Part shown: positions 34,378 through 43,156 of the stretch, in pieces
Position numbering within the stretch: the stretch's first letter is position 1
Layout of the letters: each line of letters begins with the position of its first letter
Assembly (NCBI GenBank): GCA_020636255.1
Contig: JACJYE010000013.1
Coordinates: forward strand, 1-64,000
Origin: Lewinellaceae bacterium
GTDB taxonomy: Bacteria; Bacteroidota; Bacteroidia; Chitinophagales; Saprospiraceae
Direction: 5' to 3'
DNA length: 64,000 bases
Notes under the pieces: generated by a model
Databases searched by the model: none
What the model saw: only the letters and a program-made list of their open reading frames with translations
What the model was told of the DNA's origin: nothing
Position numbers and translations under genes: made by a program

Positions 34378-35571
34378 TCACTGCAGCAATTCGGCCAGAA
34401 TTTGAGCAACGATGTCCACTTCCTGTTCCGTATTATAATAATGAGGTGAAAGGCGCAGGGCCCAATCGACGCCTTTTTCGTCGAAGTCGATACGGGCTGC
34501 TGTATGAGGTGAGATGGCGGCATTGACCCCTCGGGCTTCTAATGCCGCTTTTAGTGGCAGGGGTTTTTTTCCCGGGGTATGGAGTGTGACGATGGCCGAC
34601 AGTTGGCTGCCGCGGTCCAGCACGTTCAGCCCGGGGATGGCGGCCAGTTTGTGGCGCAGGCTTTCGGCGAGGGCGCAGGACCTGGCCTGTATCTTTTCGA
34701 GGCCTGCCTGAAGGGCGTACTCCGCTGCTACCTTGCTGCCCAGCACGAGGGCATAGGAACGTTCCCACAGTTCGAAGCGGCGGGCGTCGGCACGGGGCAG
34801 GAAGCTGTCGGCAGCCGTCCATTCGGCGCTGTGCAGGTCGAGGAACAGCGGGGCAAGGCCCTGTTCGAGGACGCGGGGCGATACGTAGAGGAAGCCGGCG
34901 CCGCGGGGGCCGCGCAGGAACTTCCTGAAGGTAGCGGTGAGGAAATCGCAGCCGATAGCCTGGACGTCGAGCGGGGCCTGGCCAGCCGATTGGCAGGCGT
35001 CGACGAGATAGAGGCAGCCGTACTGTCGGCAGATGCGGCCGATGGCCTCCACGGGTTGGGCCAGGCCCGAATTGGTTGGCATGTGGGTGATGGCAACCAG
35101 CCGTGGCCGGTATTGCCTGATCAGCTCTTCGACGGAATCGGGGGCGACGCCCCCTTCCGGCAAGGTGGCAGCGCGGACGAAGCGCAGGCCGAACCGCTGT
35201 GCGGCCTGCATGAAGGCGATCTGGTTGGATGCGTAGTCGTCGTTGGTCGTCAGAATGACGTCGCCGGCGCGGAAGGGTATGGCCGAGAGGGCCCGGTTGT
35301 AGGCATCGGTGGCCGAGCCGGCAAAAGCGATATGTTCCGGCGCTGCATTGAGCAGTGTAGCAACGGCCTGGTAAAAGCCGTTGATGCTGCGCCGGGCATG
35401 GGCCGCTGCTTCGTAGCCTCCCATCTCCATTTCCAGGGCGAGGTGCTGCTGCATGGCCTCCATGACGGGGAGCGGCATGAGGGCGGCGCCGGCATTATTA
35501 AAATGGATCAGCCGGCCTGCGCCGGGCGTATCGCGGCGAAAGGCTTCTATTTGTTCTGTTGTGAAAGCCAT
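34378..35571 (-). CDS. Class V PLP-dependent aminotransferase
   Basis: 397 residues of the fold type I class V group (cysteine desulfurase/isopenicillin-N epimerase-like). Residues seen: FNNAGAALMPLPV at the N-terminus, ITHMPTNSGLAQPVE, the cofactor-binding aspartate in LYLVDACQSAGQ, and the Schiff-base lysine in TATFRKFLRGPRGAGFLY. The C-terminal small domain ends LRLSPHYYNTEQEVDIVA, a typical family finish. There is no cysteine-containing desulfurase loop that I can identify, so desulfurase activity is not assigned. The ATG at 35571 is chosen over an upstream in-frame start overlapping the JmjC gene. It follows the JmjC-type gene by 14 bases and probably shares its transcript. Substrate unknown. 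Confidence 0.87.
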   Translation of the reverse strand: MAFTTEQIEAFRRDTPGAGRLIHFNNAGAALMPLPVMEAMQQHLALEMEMGGYEAAAHARRSINGFYQAVATLLNAAPEHIAFAGSATDAYNRALSAIPFRAGDVILTTNDDYASNQIAFMQAAQRFGLRFVRAATLPEGGVAPDSVEELIRQYRPRLVAITHMPTNSGLAQPVEAIGRICRQYGCLYLVDACQSAGQAPLDVQAIGCDFLTATFRKFLRGPRGAGFLYVSPRVLEQGLAPLFLDLHSAEWTAADSFLPRADARRFELWERSYALVLGSKVAAEYALQAGLEKIQARSCALAESLRHKLAAIPGLNVLDRGSQLSAIVTLHTPGKKPLPLKAALEARGVNAAISPHTAARIDFDEKGVDWALRLSPHYYNTEQEVDIVAQILAELLQ

Positions 35572-35585
35572 AGGTTCAGGTGTTA

Positions 35586-36479
35586 CTACACAGCCGTTAC
35601 TCCGGCGCGCCGGCGCGCCATATTCTCTTTGATCCGGCGCCATTCCTGGCCCATGATCCTGTTCATGCTTTTATCAACCACGTAGTGTTTGGCGATATTG
35701 ATCAGGCCGCGGGCCCGGCGTGTGTATGATTCATTAGCGCGAAGGGATATGGAGTACCCGCCGTCCGTATATTCGATATAATGCCAGTACCCGCTGGGAA
35801 TGAACAGGGTTTCGCCAGGGTGGAGGATACATTCGAACCCGTGGGCGTTGCGCAAGGCGGGAAACTGTTTGTAATCGGGCTGATTGACGTCGATATAGCT
35901 GGCCACCGTGAAGGGGTGCTGGTACAATTTTTTGGACTGTTCGGGAGGAAAGAGCACGACGCGTTTCCTGCCGTGGAACTGGTTGAGGAAGACGTGCGAG
36001 AGGTCGATGTCGTAGTGCAGGGCGACCTTAGAGCCTTCGCCGCCGAAGAACATAAAGGGGAAATCCCGGATAAAGCCATCCATGATCGTCGGGATGGAGT
36101 AGTCGTTGCACAGTTCGGGGGCATGCCTGAAGATGTTGAACAGGAAGAGCCGCAGGTTGGTAGGCCCCTGTTCCAGCTGTTCCAGGAATTCGGAAAGCGG
36201 GATGACCATATCGGGCTCCATGTAGTTTTTCCCGGGTTTGGAGACGTTGTCGGAAAAAACGGGGACCATCAGATTGCCATAAACCGTTTTAAAGAAATCG
36301 ATCGTCCATTTTTCCTTTGCAGGCCAAGGGTCCATCAGGTCAGTAAAAATGACGGGTATACCCGGTTTCAGATACTCCTGAGCGAAGGCATAACGATCCA
36401 GTTTGCTTCTTCTATCTGCCGGTAGGAGTGATAGCATAGCCAACGGATTTGAAGGTTCGATAATTGCTTGCTGGGCCAT
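35586..36479 (-). CDS. JmjC/cupin-8 type Fe(II)/2-oxoglutarate oxygenase
   Basis: 297 residues. The double-stranded beta-helix carries the iron triad His155, Asp157 (HYDID) and His233 (SGYWHYIEY). Lys172 in RKRVVLFPP is well placed to bind 2-oxoglutarate. The pattern matches FIH-like bacterial hydroxylases that modify protein side chains or small molecules. The N-terminus KPGIPVIFTDLMDPWPAKEKW is also family-typical. It is the first gene of a probable two-gene operon with a PLP aminotransferase. The target cannot be predicted. The 289 bp upstream, up to ftsK, hold the divergent promoters and nothing else recognised. Confidence 0.87.
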   Translation of the reverse strand: MAQQAIIEPSNPLAMLSLLPADRRSKLDRYAFAQEYLKPGIPVIFTDLMDPWPAKEKWTIDFFKTVYGNLMVPVFSDNVSKPGKNYMEPDMVIPLSEFLEQLEQGPTNLRLFLFNIFRHAPELCNDYSIPTIMDGFIRDFPFMFFGGEGSKVALHYDIDLSHVFLNQFHGRKRVVLFPPEQSKKLYQHPFTVASYIDVNQPDYKQFPALRNAHGFECILHPGETLFIPSGYWHYIEYTDGGYSISLRANESYTRRARGLINIAKHYVVDKSMNRIMGQEWRRIKENMARRRAGVTAV

Positions 36480-36731
36480 TGATGTCCAGTCGGGTTAATG
36501 AAAAAAAAACGCCCATTCCCGGGCCGGGTAATTGATAATGGAATAAACTCACAAAAGTAAATCAAGGTAGGGTATTATAGCATGCCAGGCGGAAAAAAAG
36601 ATTGCGGATGCGGGCCCTTTGGCGGGTTATGGCCTGGGTGGCCATCAAATTAGTGATTAAATGGCCATCGCATTGTTGACAGGTGTGTATAACATTAGCG
36701 GTGATATACTGTAATAAACGCAATTAATGTC

Positions 36732-36739
36732 TATTTTTG
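36732..36739 (+). promoter_or_regulatory. Candidate -7 box (TATTTTTG) for ftsK
   Basis: TATTTTTG matches the Bacteroidota TAnnTTTG element and lies 29 bases before the preferred ATG at 36769. It falls inside the longer possible ORF starting at 36727, which argues for the downstream start. No proper -33 TTG at standard spacing. Confidence 0.4.
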
Positions 36740-36768
36740 TAGGCGATCCAGTAGTCAGAAACACAAGA

Positions 36769-39231
36769 ATGGCTGAGAAAAAGAGGAAGAAAACAGGGCA
36801 ACTGAGGCTAAAACTCGGGATTAACGATGAACGAGTGCCCAAACTCATAGGCATCCTATTCCTGTTTGTGGCCTTATACCTGGCCATTGCCTTTACTTCC
36901 TATCTATTCACGTGGAAGGTTGACCAGAGCGACGTGCTGCAGTTCTCCTGGAGCTTGTTGCTGGGCAACTACGAAATGGCCAACTGGCTGGGCCGGTTGG
37001 GCGCTATTGTTTCCAACATGTTCTTCTACTGGGGTTTTGGCCTGCCTTCCTATATCCTTATCGCCATCCTTGCCGTAGCGGGGCAGGGGCTTATCCGCCG
37101 GGTGTCTCTGCGAAAGTATTGGCCGAAGTTCCGGTTATGGTTGCTGGCGCTGGCCATGTCGTCCATCTTTTTGGGGCTCATTGCCCGGGGCGCTGAATTT
37201 CCCTGGGGCGGTGCATTTGGCCGGGCGGTCAGCGACTGGCTGTCCAGCTTTGTGGGCACCCTGGGCCTTATCGTGATGTTCTTCTTCCTCATCTTCGGCG
37301 TCGTCGTCTGGAACATCAACCCCAACTTCAACGATATGACGGTGCAGGGCGCATACCGTGATGCCAGGGCCTACCTGACGGATTGGTTGACCGGCCGGCT
37401 GCCGGGCCGCCGGCAGGAAGCTGCCCGTCGTGAAGCTGTGGCGTCGTTGCGCCCCGGCGAGCGCGGTGAAATGGAAGAGGATGAGCCTGCAGTGAACCCG
37501 CCGGGAAAACCTGGCGCGAAACCGTCTCAGCTATCCTTCACCCTGTCGGAAGAGCGCACCGGCCAGCGTATGGATGTCAGCCGGCCCGGCGAGACGGAGC
37601 TGGAGATCCAGCAGCCTTTGCCCAGTGATATGCCTTCCGAGAGCGGCCCTTCCAGCCCTTTCACTCCTCCCGAACTCATGCCTTTCCAGGAGGAGAATGC
37701 CGACCATAGCGAGCCCTACGACCCCACCCTGGAGCTGTCCTCTTACGAATATCCCGTGCTTCCCCTGTTGGAGGATTATTCCGACCAGCGCGTCGAGGTG
37801 GACCGGGCCGAGCTGGAGGCCAACAAGGACCAGATCATCGAGACCCTGCTCAACTACAAGATCGAGATCACTAAAATACGGGCGACCATCGGCCCGACGG
37901 TAACCCTTTACGAGATCGTGCCCGCCCCTGGCGTGCGCATTTCCAGGATCAAGAACCTGGAAGACGACATTGCGCTGAGCCTGGCTGCCCTTGGCATCCG
38001 CATTATAGCGCCTATTCCCGGCAAAGGGACGATCGGCATCGAGGTGCCCAACAAGCGCAAGCAGGTCGTCTCGATGCGTGAAGTGCTGATGCACGAGAAA
38101 TTCAAGCGGGCCAAGATGGACCTGCCCATCGGCTTGGGCAAAACGATCTCCAACGAAGTGTTCGTGGCCGACCTGGCCAAGATGCCGCACCTGCTTGTCG
38201 CCGGGGCCACCGGCCAGGGTAAGTCGGTGGGTATAAACGCCATCCTGATGTCCCTGCTCTACAAGAAGCACCCTTCGCAGATCAAACTGGTGCTCGTCGA
38301 CCCAAAGAAAGTGGAGTTATTCCCCTATAGCAAGCTGGAGAGCCACTTCCTGTCGTTCCTTCCGGAGCAGGAAGAACCTATTACGACGGAGACCAGCCGT
38401 GTCATTCATACGCTGAACTCGCTTTGTATCGAGATGGACCAGCGTTACGACCTGCTGAAAAAAGCTTCTGCGCGAAACATCCGTGAATACAACGAGAAGT
38501 TTGTACAACGGCGGCTCAACCCGCATAAAGGGCACCGTTTTCTGCCCTTTATCGTGTTGGTTATCGATGAATTCGCCGATATGATCATGACGGCCGGCAA
38601 GGAAGTAGAGTTGCCTATCGGCCGCCTGGCGCAGCTGGCGCGGGCTGTCGGCATCCACCTGATCATTGCCACGCAGCGCCCTTCTGTCAACATCATCACC
38701 GGCGTGATCAAGGCCAACTTCCCCGTCCGCATTGCATACAAAGTGGCTTCCAAGGTGGACTCCCGCACCATCCTGGATGCCGGCGGCGCCGACCAGCTGA
38801 TCGGGCAGGGTGATATGCTGCTTTCGATCGGCGGAGAGATGATCCGCCTACAGGGCGCATACGTCGATACACCTGAAGTTGAGCGCGTCGTCAATTTCAT
38901 TGCCCAGCAACCTGGTTATCCCGAGCCCTACTTCCTGCCCGAATTTCACGGCGATGACCAGGAGATCTCCGGTGCTCAGGGCCTAACCTATGCCGACCTC
39001 GACGAAATGGTCGAGGATGCTGCCCGCCTTATCGTTCAGAGCCAGCACGGCTCCACCTCTATGATCCAGCGCCGCCTGAAGCTAGGCTACAACCGCGCCG
39101 GCCGCATCATGGACCAGCTGGAAGCGCTGGGCGTTGTCGGCCCCAGCGAAGGTAGCAAAGCCCGTGAGGTTCTCATCTATGATGAGATCGAGCTGGAGAG
39201 GTATCTGGAGGATATCCGTAACAGGAAGTAA
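36769..39231 (+). CDS. ftsK: DNA translocase FtsK
   Basis: 820 residues. FtsK anchors at the division septum and pumps chromosome ends for dimer resolution. About four N-terminal membrane segments are visible (GILFLFVALYLAIAFTSYLF; IVSNMFFYWGFGLPSYILIA; LWLLALAMSSIFLGLIA; LGLIVMFFFLIFGVVVW). A Pro/Glu-rich linker (about 230-340) follows. The motor has Walker A GATGQGKS at 479-486, the alpha-domain region YEIVPAPGVRISRIKNLEDDI and Walker B FIVLVIDEFADMIM. The C-terminal gamma winged helix ends STSMIQRRLKLGYNRAGRIMDQLEALG. Length is typical of Bacteroidota FtsK. The start at 36769 (MAEKKRKK) is favoured by the promoter position. A 61-bp tandem array begins 19 bases after the stop. Confidence 0.96.
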   Translation: MAEKKRKKTGQLRLKLGINDERVPKLIGILFLFVALYLAIAFTSYLFTWKVDQSDVLQFSWSLLLGNYEMANWLGRLGAIVSNMFFYWGFGLPSYILIAILAVAGQGLIRRVSLRKYWPKFRLWLLALAMSSIFLGLIARGAEFPWGGAFGRAVSDWLSSFVGTLGLIVMFFFLIFGVVVWNINPNFNDMTVQGAYRDARAYLTDWLTGRLPGRRQEAARREAVASLRPGERGEMEEDEPAVNPPGKPGAKPSQLSFTLSEERTGQRMDVSRPGETELEIQQPLPSDMPSESGPSSPFTPPELMPFQEENADHSEPYDPTLELSSYEYPVLPLLEDYSDQRVEVDRAELEANKDQIIETLLNYKIEITKIRATIGPTVTLYEIVPAPGVRISRIKNLEDDIALSLAALGIRIIAPIPGKGTIGIEVPNKRKQVVSMREVLMHEKFKRAKMDLPIGLGKTISNEVFVADLAKMPHLLVAGATGQGKSVGINAILMSLLYKKHPSQIKLVLVDPKKVELFPYSKLESHFLSFLPEQEEPITTETSRVIHTLNSLCIEMDQRYDLLKKASARNIREYNEKFVQRRLNPHKGHRFLPFIVLVIDEFADMIMTAGKEVELPIGRLAQLARAVGIHLIIATQRPSVNIITGVIKANFPVRIAYKVASKVDSRTILDAGGADQLIGQGDMLLSIGGEMIRLQGAYVDTPEVERVVNFIAQQPGYPEPYFLPEFHGDDQEISGAQGLTYADLDEMVEDAARLIVQSQHGSTSMIQRRLKLGYNRAGRIMDQLEALGVVGPSEGSKAREVLIYDEIELERYLEDIRNRK

Positions 39232-39250
39232 TCGTTGATGATAGTTAGTC

Positions 39251-40083
39251 CACGGGCGTTGCCCGTGGGATAGATGTGTTCGCCCGTTGGGCGAGAGGAT
39301 CAATGAGTGTATCACTGCGTTGCCCGTGGGATAGATGTGTTCGCCCGTTGGGCGAGAGGATCAATGAGTGTATCACTGCGTTGCCCGTGGGATAGATGTG
39401 TTCGCCCGTTGGGCGAGAGGATCAATGAGTGTATCACTGCGTTGCCCGTGGGATAGATGTGTTCGCCCGTTGGGCGAGAGGATCAATGAGTGTATCACTG
39501 CGTTGCCCGTGGGATAGATGTGTTCGCCCGTTGGGCGAGAGGATCAATGAGTGTATCACTGCGTTGCCCGTGGGATAGATGTGTTCGCCCGTTGGGCGAG
39601 AGGATCAATAGTGTATCACTGCGTTGCCCGTGGGATAGATGTGTTCGCCCGTTGGGCGAGGAGGATCAATGAGTGTATCACTGCGTTGCCCGTGGGATAG
39701 ATGTGTTCGCCCGTTGGGCGAGAGGATCAATGAGTGTATCACTGCGTTGCCCGTGGGATAGATGTGTTCGCCCGTTGGGCGAGAGGATCAATGAGTGTAT
39801 CACTGCGTTGCCCGTGGATAGATGCCGCCCGTTGGGCGAGAGGATCAATTGTATCACTGCGTTGCCCGTGGATAGATGTGTTCGCCCGTTGGGCGAGAGG
39901 ATCAATGAGTGTATCACTGCGTTGCCCGTGGGATAGATGTGTTCGCCCGTTGGGCGAGAGGATCAATGAGTGTATCACTGCGTTGCCCGTGGGATAGATG
40001 TGTTCGCCGTTGGGCGAGAGGATCAATGAGTGTATCACTGCGTTGCCCGTGGGATAGATGTGTTCGCCCGTTGGGCGAGAGGG
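39251..40083. repeat. Tandem array of a 61-bp hairpin repeat (about 14 copies)
   Basis: Unit length 61 bp, core GTTGCCCGTGGGATAGATGT... then CGCCCGTTGGGCGAGAG, with the spacer GGATCAATGAGTGTATCACT. Each unit contains the mini-hairpin CGCCC-GTT-GGGCG; only the first unit keeps the full ACGGGC-GTT-GCCCGT hairpin. Copies near 39600-39900 carry small deletions or insertions. The period is not a multiple of three, so the ORFs crossing it are artefacts. It fills the 864-bp gap between the convergent ftsK stop (39231) and the reductase stop (40096). The core is shared with the array at 46452-46890. This is not a CRISPR array: no variable spacers. Confidence 0.9.
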
Positions 40084-40095
40084 GGGGGTATGTGG

Positions 40096-40713
40096 TTAAT
40101 GGCGCCTGATGACTCGGAACGCTATATTCCGGCCGTGGCCCTGCATAATGGCGAGGTTTATCCAGGACAGCGCCAATTGTTCCAGCAGAGCAACTTTATC
40201 GGCTTTGCCGAAGTCCCAGCAAGTGCCGAAGCCGGCGTCGAGGGCGAGCTGGCGGGCTGCAGCTTTGGCATCATCATTGTCGCCGGCCATAAACATGTCG
40301 ATGGCCTGGCCGTCGTAAACGGGGTTGAGCATATTCTCAAAACCCGTCGTATTGAAACATTTAACCACTTTGGCCTGTGTCCTATCGGCCAATGCATGGT
40401 AGGCCGTTTCATAGGGATCTGGTTTCTGACGCACGGCATTTGTCGCGTCGATCAGGATTTTACCCGGCATGCTGCCAAGCTGCTCGATGAGATCCAGGAT
40501 TATTGCCGGGGGCGTAGCGAGTAGCGCTACATCAGATTGCCGGACGGCTTCGGCAATACTTACGAACTTATCAGCCCCGATCCTTTCAGCGAGCTTCGCA
40601 TTTTTTTCACTCAAAGGAAACCTGGCGCCGGCCAGCACCTGATGTCCGGCTTTTATCCATTGCAGTGCCAAAGCGCCGCCTACGTTTCCTGAGCCAATGA
40701 TCGCTATTTTCAT
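40096..40713 (-). CDS. NAD(P)-binding dinucleotide reductase (F420-/NADP-oxidoreductase-like)
   Basis: 205 residues. An N-terminal Rossmann motif GSGNVGGALALQWIKAGHQV is followed by GARFPLSEKNAKL, LATPPAIILDLIEQL, KILIDATNAV and VVKCFNTTGFENM. This pattern is typical of the short NADPH-dependent F420 reductase-like and ProC-like proteins that Pfam groups as F420_oxidored. The actual cofactor partner and substrate are unknown, and Bacteroidota generally lack F420, so the name describes the fold only. The ATG is at 40713. The stop codon is 12 bases from the end of the hairpin array. Confidence 0.85.
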   Translation of the reverse strand: MKIAIIGSGNVGGALALQWIKAGHQVLAGARFPLSEKNAKLAERIGADKFVSIAEAVRQSDVALLATPPAIILDLIEQLGSMPGKILIDATNAVRQKPDPYETAYHALADRTQAKVVKCFNTTGFENMLNPVYDGQAIDMFMAGDNDDAKAAARQLALDAGFGTCWDFGKADKVALLEQLALSWINLAIMQGHGRNIAFRVIRRH

Positions 40714-40759
40714 TATTCAAGCTCTTATAAGTTAGAAGTTAAAGTTGGCAAACAAGCGC

Positions 40760-41923
40760 TTACACATCCACCATAAATTCGAAAGGTTCGATCACAATTC
40801 CTTTTTCCAGTGGCTTGCGGTAAGCCAGGTGGACGCGGTCGATCTCGATGATGAGGTTTTCGTAGGCGCTGATAGCATCTTTGTTATGGGCGCGAATCGT
40901 CGTAAGGTACATCAGCGGGTAGCGCTTGCGGTTCCGGGGGCGGGCCATGAATTCGACCAGCACGGCAAAGATACCCTTGCTGCGGTAGTCGGGGTGGACG
41001 CCGAAGCCCATACCCCTGGCGCTATACGTTTTCTTCAGGGCTCTGCGCAGCAGGAAAAACGGAATGGTGCGCCAGTTGAGCTTGCCCTTTGCCTGTTTCA
41101 GCAGGGGGTTGATGTCCGGAAAAAAAGCGCAGAAGCCGGCCGGTTTACCTTCGTAATAGGCCATGGCCATAATGTTGGGGTCAGCTACGGACCTGGCTTC
41201 CATCAGGATAGAGGCCACCTGTTCAGGCTCCATGGGCTTGAAGTGGCCGAACTGGTTGAAAGAAGCATTGTAGGCCTCGCAAAAATCGCGGGTGTATTTA
41301 TCCAGGTTCGCGTAATCCAGCGCTTCGGTTTTCAGGTCGTAGCGCTCCCGCAGCCGCTGGGCAACGCGCCCCAGGCGTTCGACGGGAATATTGCTGGTAT
41401 CTCCTTTGAAGGTGATGATCTGTTCGAAGGGGATAAAGCCCCAATCCTCGAAGAACGCCCGGTAGTAGGGCGGGTTGTAATTTTCCTGGAACAGTGGCGG
41501 ATAAAACCCTTTTACCAGTAACCCCCAATACTTGTCGCGTTCGCCAAAATTAACCGGCCCTTCGATTACCCTGGCCCCTTTTTCCCTTAGCCAGGCTTCG
41601 GCCTTTTCAAACATAACAAAAGCACAGGCCTGATCGGGTACACATTCAAAAAAACCGATGCCTCCGAGGGGATGGGGCTGTGTTTTATTCCGCTCGTAGT
41701 CGAGGAAAGCCGCGATGCGCCCCAGCAGGCGGCCGTCTTCTTCGCGGAGCACATAACACACGGCCTCCCCATCTGCAAAAGCCTTATTCAGCTTGGGGTT
41801 GAATGTCGACTCCACATCTTTTTCCAGCGGGCAAATCCAGTTGGGGTCGTCTTTGTAGATCTGGTGGGGCACCTGGTGGAACAGCTTCCAGCTTTTCCTG
41901 TCCTTTACTTCTATGATTTGCAT
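40760..41923 (-). CDS. GNAT-like N-acetyltransferase family protein
   Basis: 387 residues. The first half (MQIIEVKDRKSWKLFHQVP; YKDDPNWICPLEKDVESTFN) and the central RVIEGPVNFGERDKYWGLLV and YYRAFFEDWGFIPFEQ segments are characteristic of a conserved bacterial GNAT-related group. The C-terminal acetyl-CoA-type loop lies around ARGMGFGVHPDYRSKGIFAVLVEFM. The natural substrate is unknown. The ATG at 41923 is chosen because the upstream in-frame extension of 48 residues has no family character. It stands alone. The 258-bp upstream region contains the low-complexity repeat at 42070-42181. Confidence 0.8.
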   Translation of the reverse strand: MQIIEVKDRKSWKLFHQVPHQIYKDDPNWICPLEKDVESTFNPKLNKAFADGEAVCYVLREEDGRLLGRIAAFLDYERNKTQPHPLGGIGFFECVPDQACAFVMFEKAEAWLREKGARVIEGPVNFGERDKYWGLLVKGFYPPLFQENYNPPYYRAFFEDWGFIPFEQIITFKGDTSNIPVERLGRVAQRLRERYDLKTEALDYANLDKYTRDFCEAYNASFNQFGHFKPMEPEQVASILMEARSVADPNIMAMAYYEGKPAGFCAFFPDINPLLKQAKGKLNWRTIPFFLLRRALKKTYSARGMGFGVHPDYRSKGIFAVLVEFMARPRNRKRYPLMYLTTIRAHNKDAISAYENLIIEIDRVHLAYRKPLEKGIVIEPFEFMVDV

Positions 41924-42069
41924 GGGGCAGCTAACTTGATCAGCTGCGAAGTTAGCCAGAAATTCCGAAGTTGAAAAAGCAGCGCTCCGGCTCCTCACAA
42001 AAAGCAGACACAAGGCTTCAGGGAGTGGCCGGGCGCTACTAAACCCAACTTGAACGGGCTTACTCATTG

Positions 42070-42181
42070 GATCACCAAGTCTCCAAGTCGCCCTGGCAGG
42101 TTTCAGGTTTTAGCCCAGGAATCACCTCATCACCCCCTCACCGAGTCACCCCCTCACCCCGTCACCCTGGCTGGTTACAGG
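42070..42181. repeat. Low-complexity CACC-rich repeat ending at an ssb stop codon
   Basis: Variants of GTCACCCCCTCACC and TGGCAGGTTTCAGGTTTTAG. Bases 42155-42181 match, in reverse complement with one mismatch, 11256-11282 inside the ATPase operon. The last base lies directly against the stop codon of the downstream ssb gene (42182). No gene is inside. Confidence 0.55.
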
Positions 42182-42529
42182 CTACGGGGTACGGTTTTCT
42201 TTGTTAAAGAGCGTAAATTCGGAGATGATAATGGCGGGGATGTTGCGCCGAATACCTTCTTTATCTTCGTAACTGTTGTAGGTCAGTTTACCTCTGATGG
42301 CAATCTGCCCGCCTTTTTTACATACGTTATTCATCCACTCTGCCAGCTTGCCCCAAGCGATACAGCGGTGCCATTCGGTGGTGGTGACGCGTTCACCCTG
42401 CTGGTTGCGATAGGTATCATTGGTGGCCAGCGACAGGTTGAGCATGCTGCGGCCGCTTTGCGTAGTGATGAACCTGGGGTCCTGGCCCAGGTGGCCGATA
42501 AGGGTAACACAATTCTTGATCTGATTCAT
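42182..42529 (-). CDS. ssb: Single-stranded DNA-binding protein, short form
   Basis: 115 residues, essentially one OB-fold: MNQIKNCVTLIGHLGQDPRF, LNLSLATNDTYRNQQGERV, TEWHRCIAWGKLAEWMNNVC, and GGQIAIRGKLTYNSYEDKEG. These are standard SSB motifs. It ends SEFTLFNKENRTP and lacks both the Gly/Gln-rich linker and the acidic DDDIPF-like tip through which canonical SSB recruits repair proteins. A second similar gene lies 36 bases upstream on the same strand, so the two are probably cotranscribed. It may be an accessory SSB, with a full-length copy elsewhere in the genome. Confidence 0.9.
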   Translation of the reverse strand: MNQIKNCVTLIGHLGQDPRFITTQSGRSMLNLSLATNDTYRNQQGERVTTTEWHRCIAWGKLAEWMNNVCKKGGQIAIRGKLTYNSYEDKEGIRRNIPAIIISEFTLFNKENRTP

Positions 42530-42565
42530 GATAATTAGGTTTTGGATGAGCCTCAGCGGGCATTA

Positions 42566-42895
42566 TCAGGTTAAGGGAATAAATTCGTGTACGACGACTT
42601 CCGAGATACGGCGTTTTTGGCCGTCTTTTCCTTCATAAGTGCGGTGTGCCAGCTTGCCCTGCACGGCCACTGCGTGGCCTTTGCGAAGCAGGACGGACAT
42701 GATCTCTGCGATTGGCCCCCAGCCAACGAGGTTGTGCCATTGCACGTCGATCACTTTTTTGCCATCGGCATTCGTATATATCTCTCTGGTTGAGATGGTT
42801 GCCCGGGCGATGGCATTGCCGTTCTCCAGTGCTTTGTACTCCACATCTTTACCAAGATGCCCGATCAGTTGGACCTTGTTTCGTAAGTTGTTCAT
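42566..42895 (-). CDS. ssb: Single-stranded DNA-binding protein, short form (second copy)
   Basis: 109 residues, again a bare OB-fold: NNLRNKVQLIGHLGKDVEYK, NGNAIARATISTREIYTNAD, VQWHNLVGWGPIAEIMSVLL, and AVAVQGKLAHRTYEGKDGQK. It ends SEVVVHEFIPLT without the acidic tip of canonical SSB. It differs from the downstream copy at many positions, so the pair is not a recent duplication. It is the first gene of the two-gene unit. A role in natural transformation or recombination is possible but nothing here shows it. Confidence 0.9.
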   Translation of the reverse strand: MNNLRNKVQLIGHLGKDVEYKALENGNAIARATISTREIYTNADGKKVIDVQWHNLVGWGPIAEIMSVLLRKGHAVAVQGKLAHRTYEGKDGQKRRISEVVVHEFIPLT

Positions 42896-43156
42896 AACTA
42901 AAGGCTTTGTAGGTTAGAATGTATTAGGTTGTCAATGAAACCCGGGCTTCGGGCCTTTTCCACCGGCGGATGGTACAAAGATGCGGGCAGGGGCAGCCAA
43001 AAGCCGGAGAATAAACGGTTAATGCCGTTAGTATCCGTTAGTATCCGTTTGTTTTCGGCTAAGCAACTGGCGCGTGATAGTGAGGAGGTGGCGGAAACGC
43101 AGGCCGGCGTTGCTTTTTGGCGGGAGCTTTCTTATCTTCCTCAAAAACAAAAAATC

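Noticed and set aside
34579..35685. 368-codon plus-strand ORF opposite the aminotransferase
   Set aside because: Antisense shadow; the minus strand encodes a complete PLP enzyme with Schiff-base lysine.
39251..40083. CRISPR array
   Set aside because: Spacer regions are identical between units and there are no cas genes; this is an ordinary tandem repeat.
39490..40109. ORFs of 60-99 codons reading through the 61-bp array (MYHCVARGIDVFARWARG-type)
   Set aside because: The period is 61 bp, so each copy shifts frame; the open frames arise from repeat composition on both strands.
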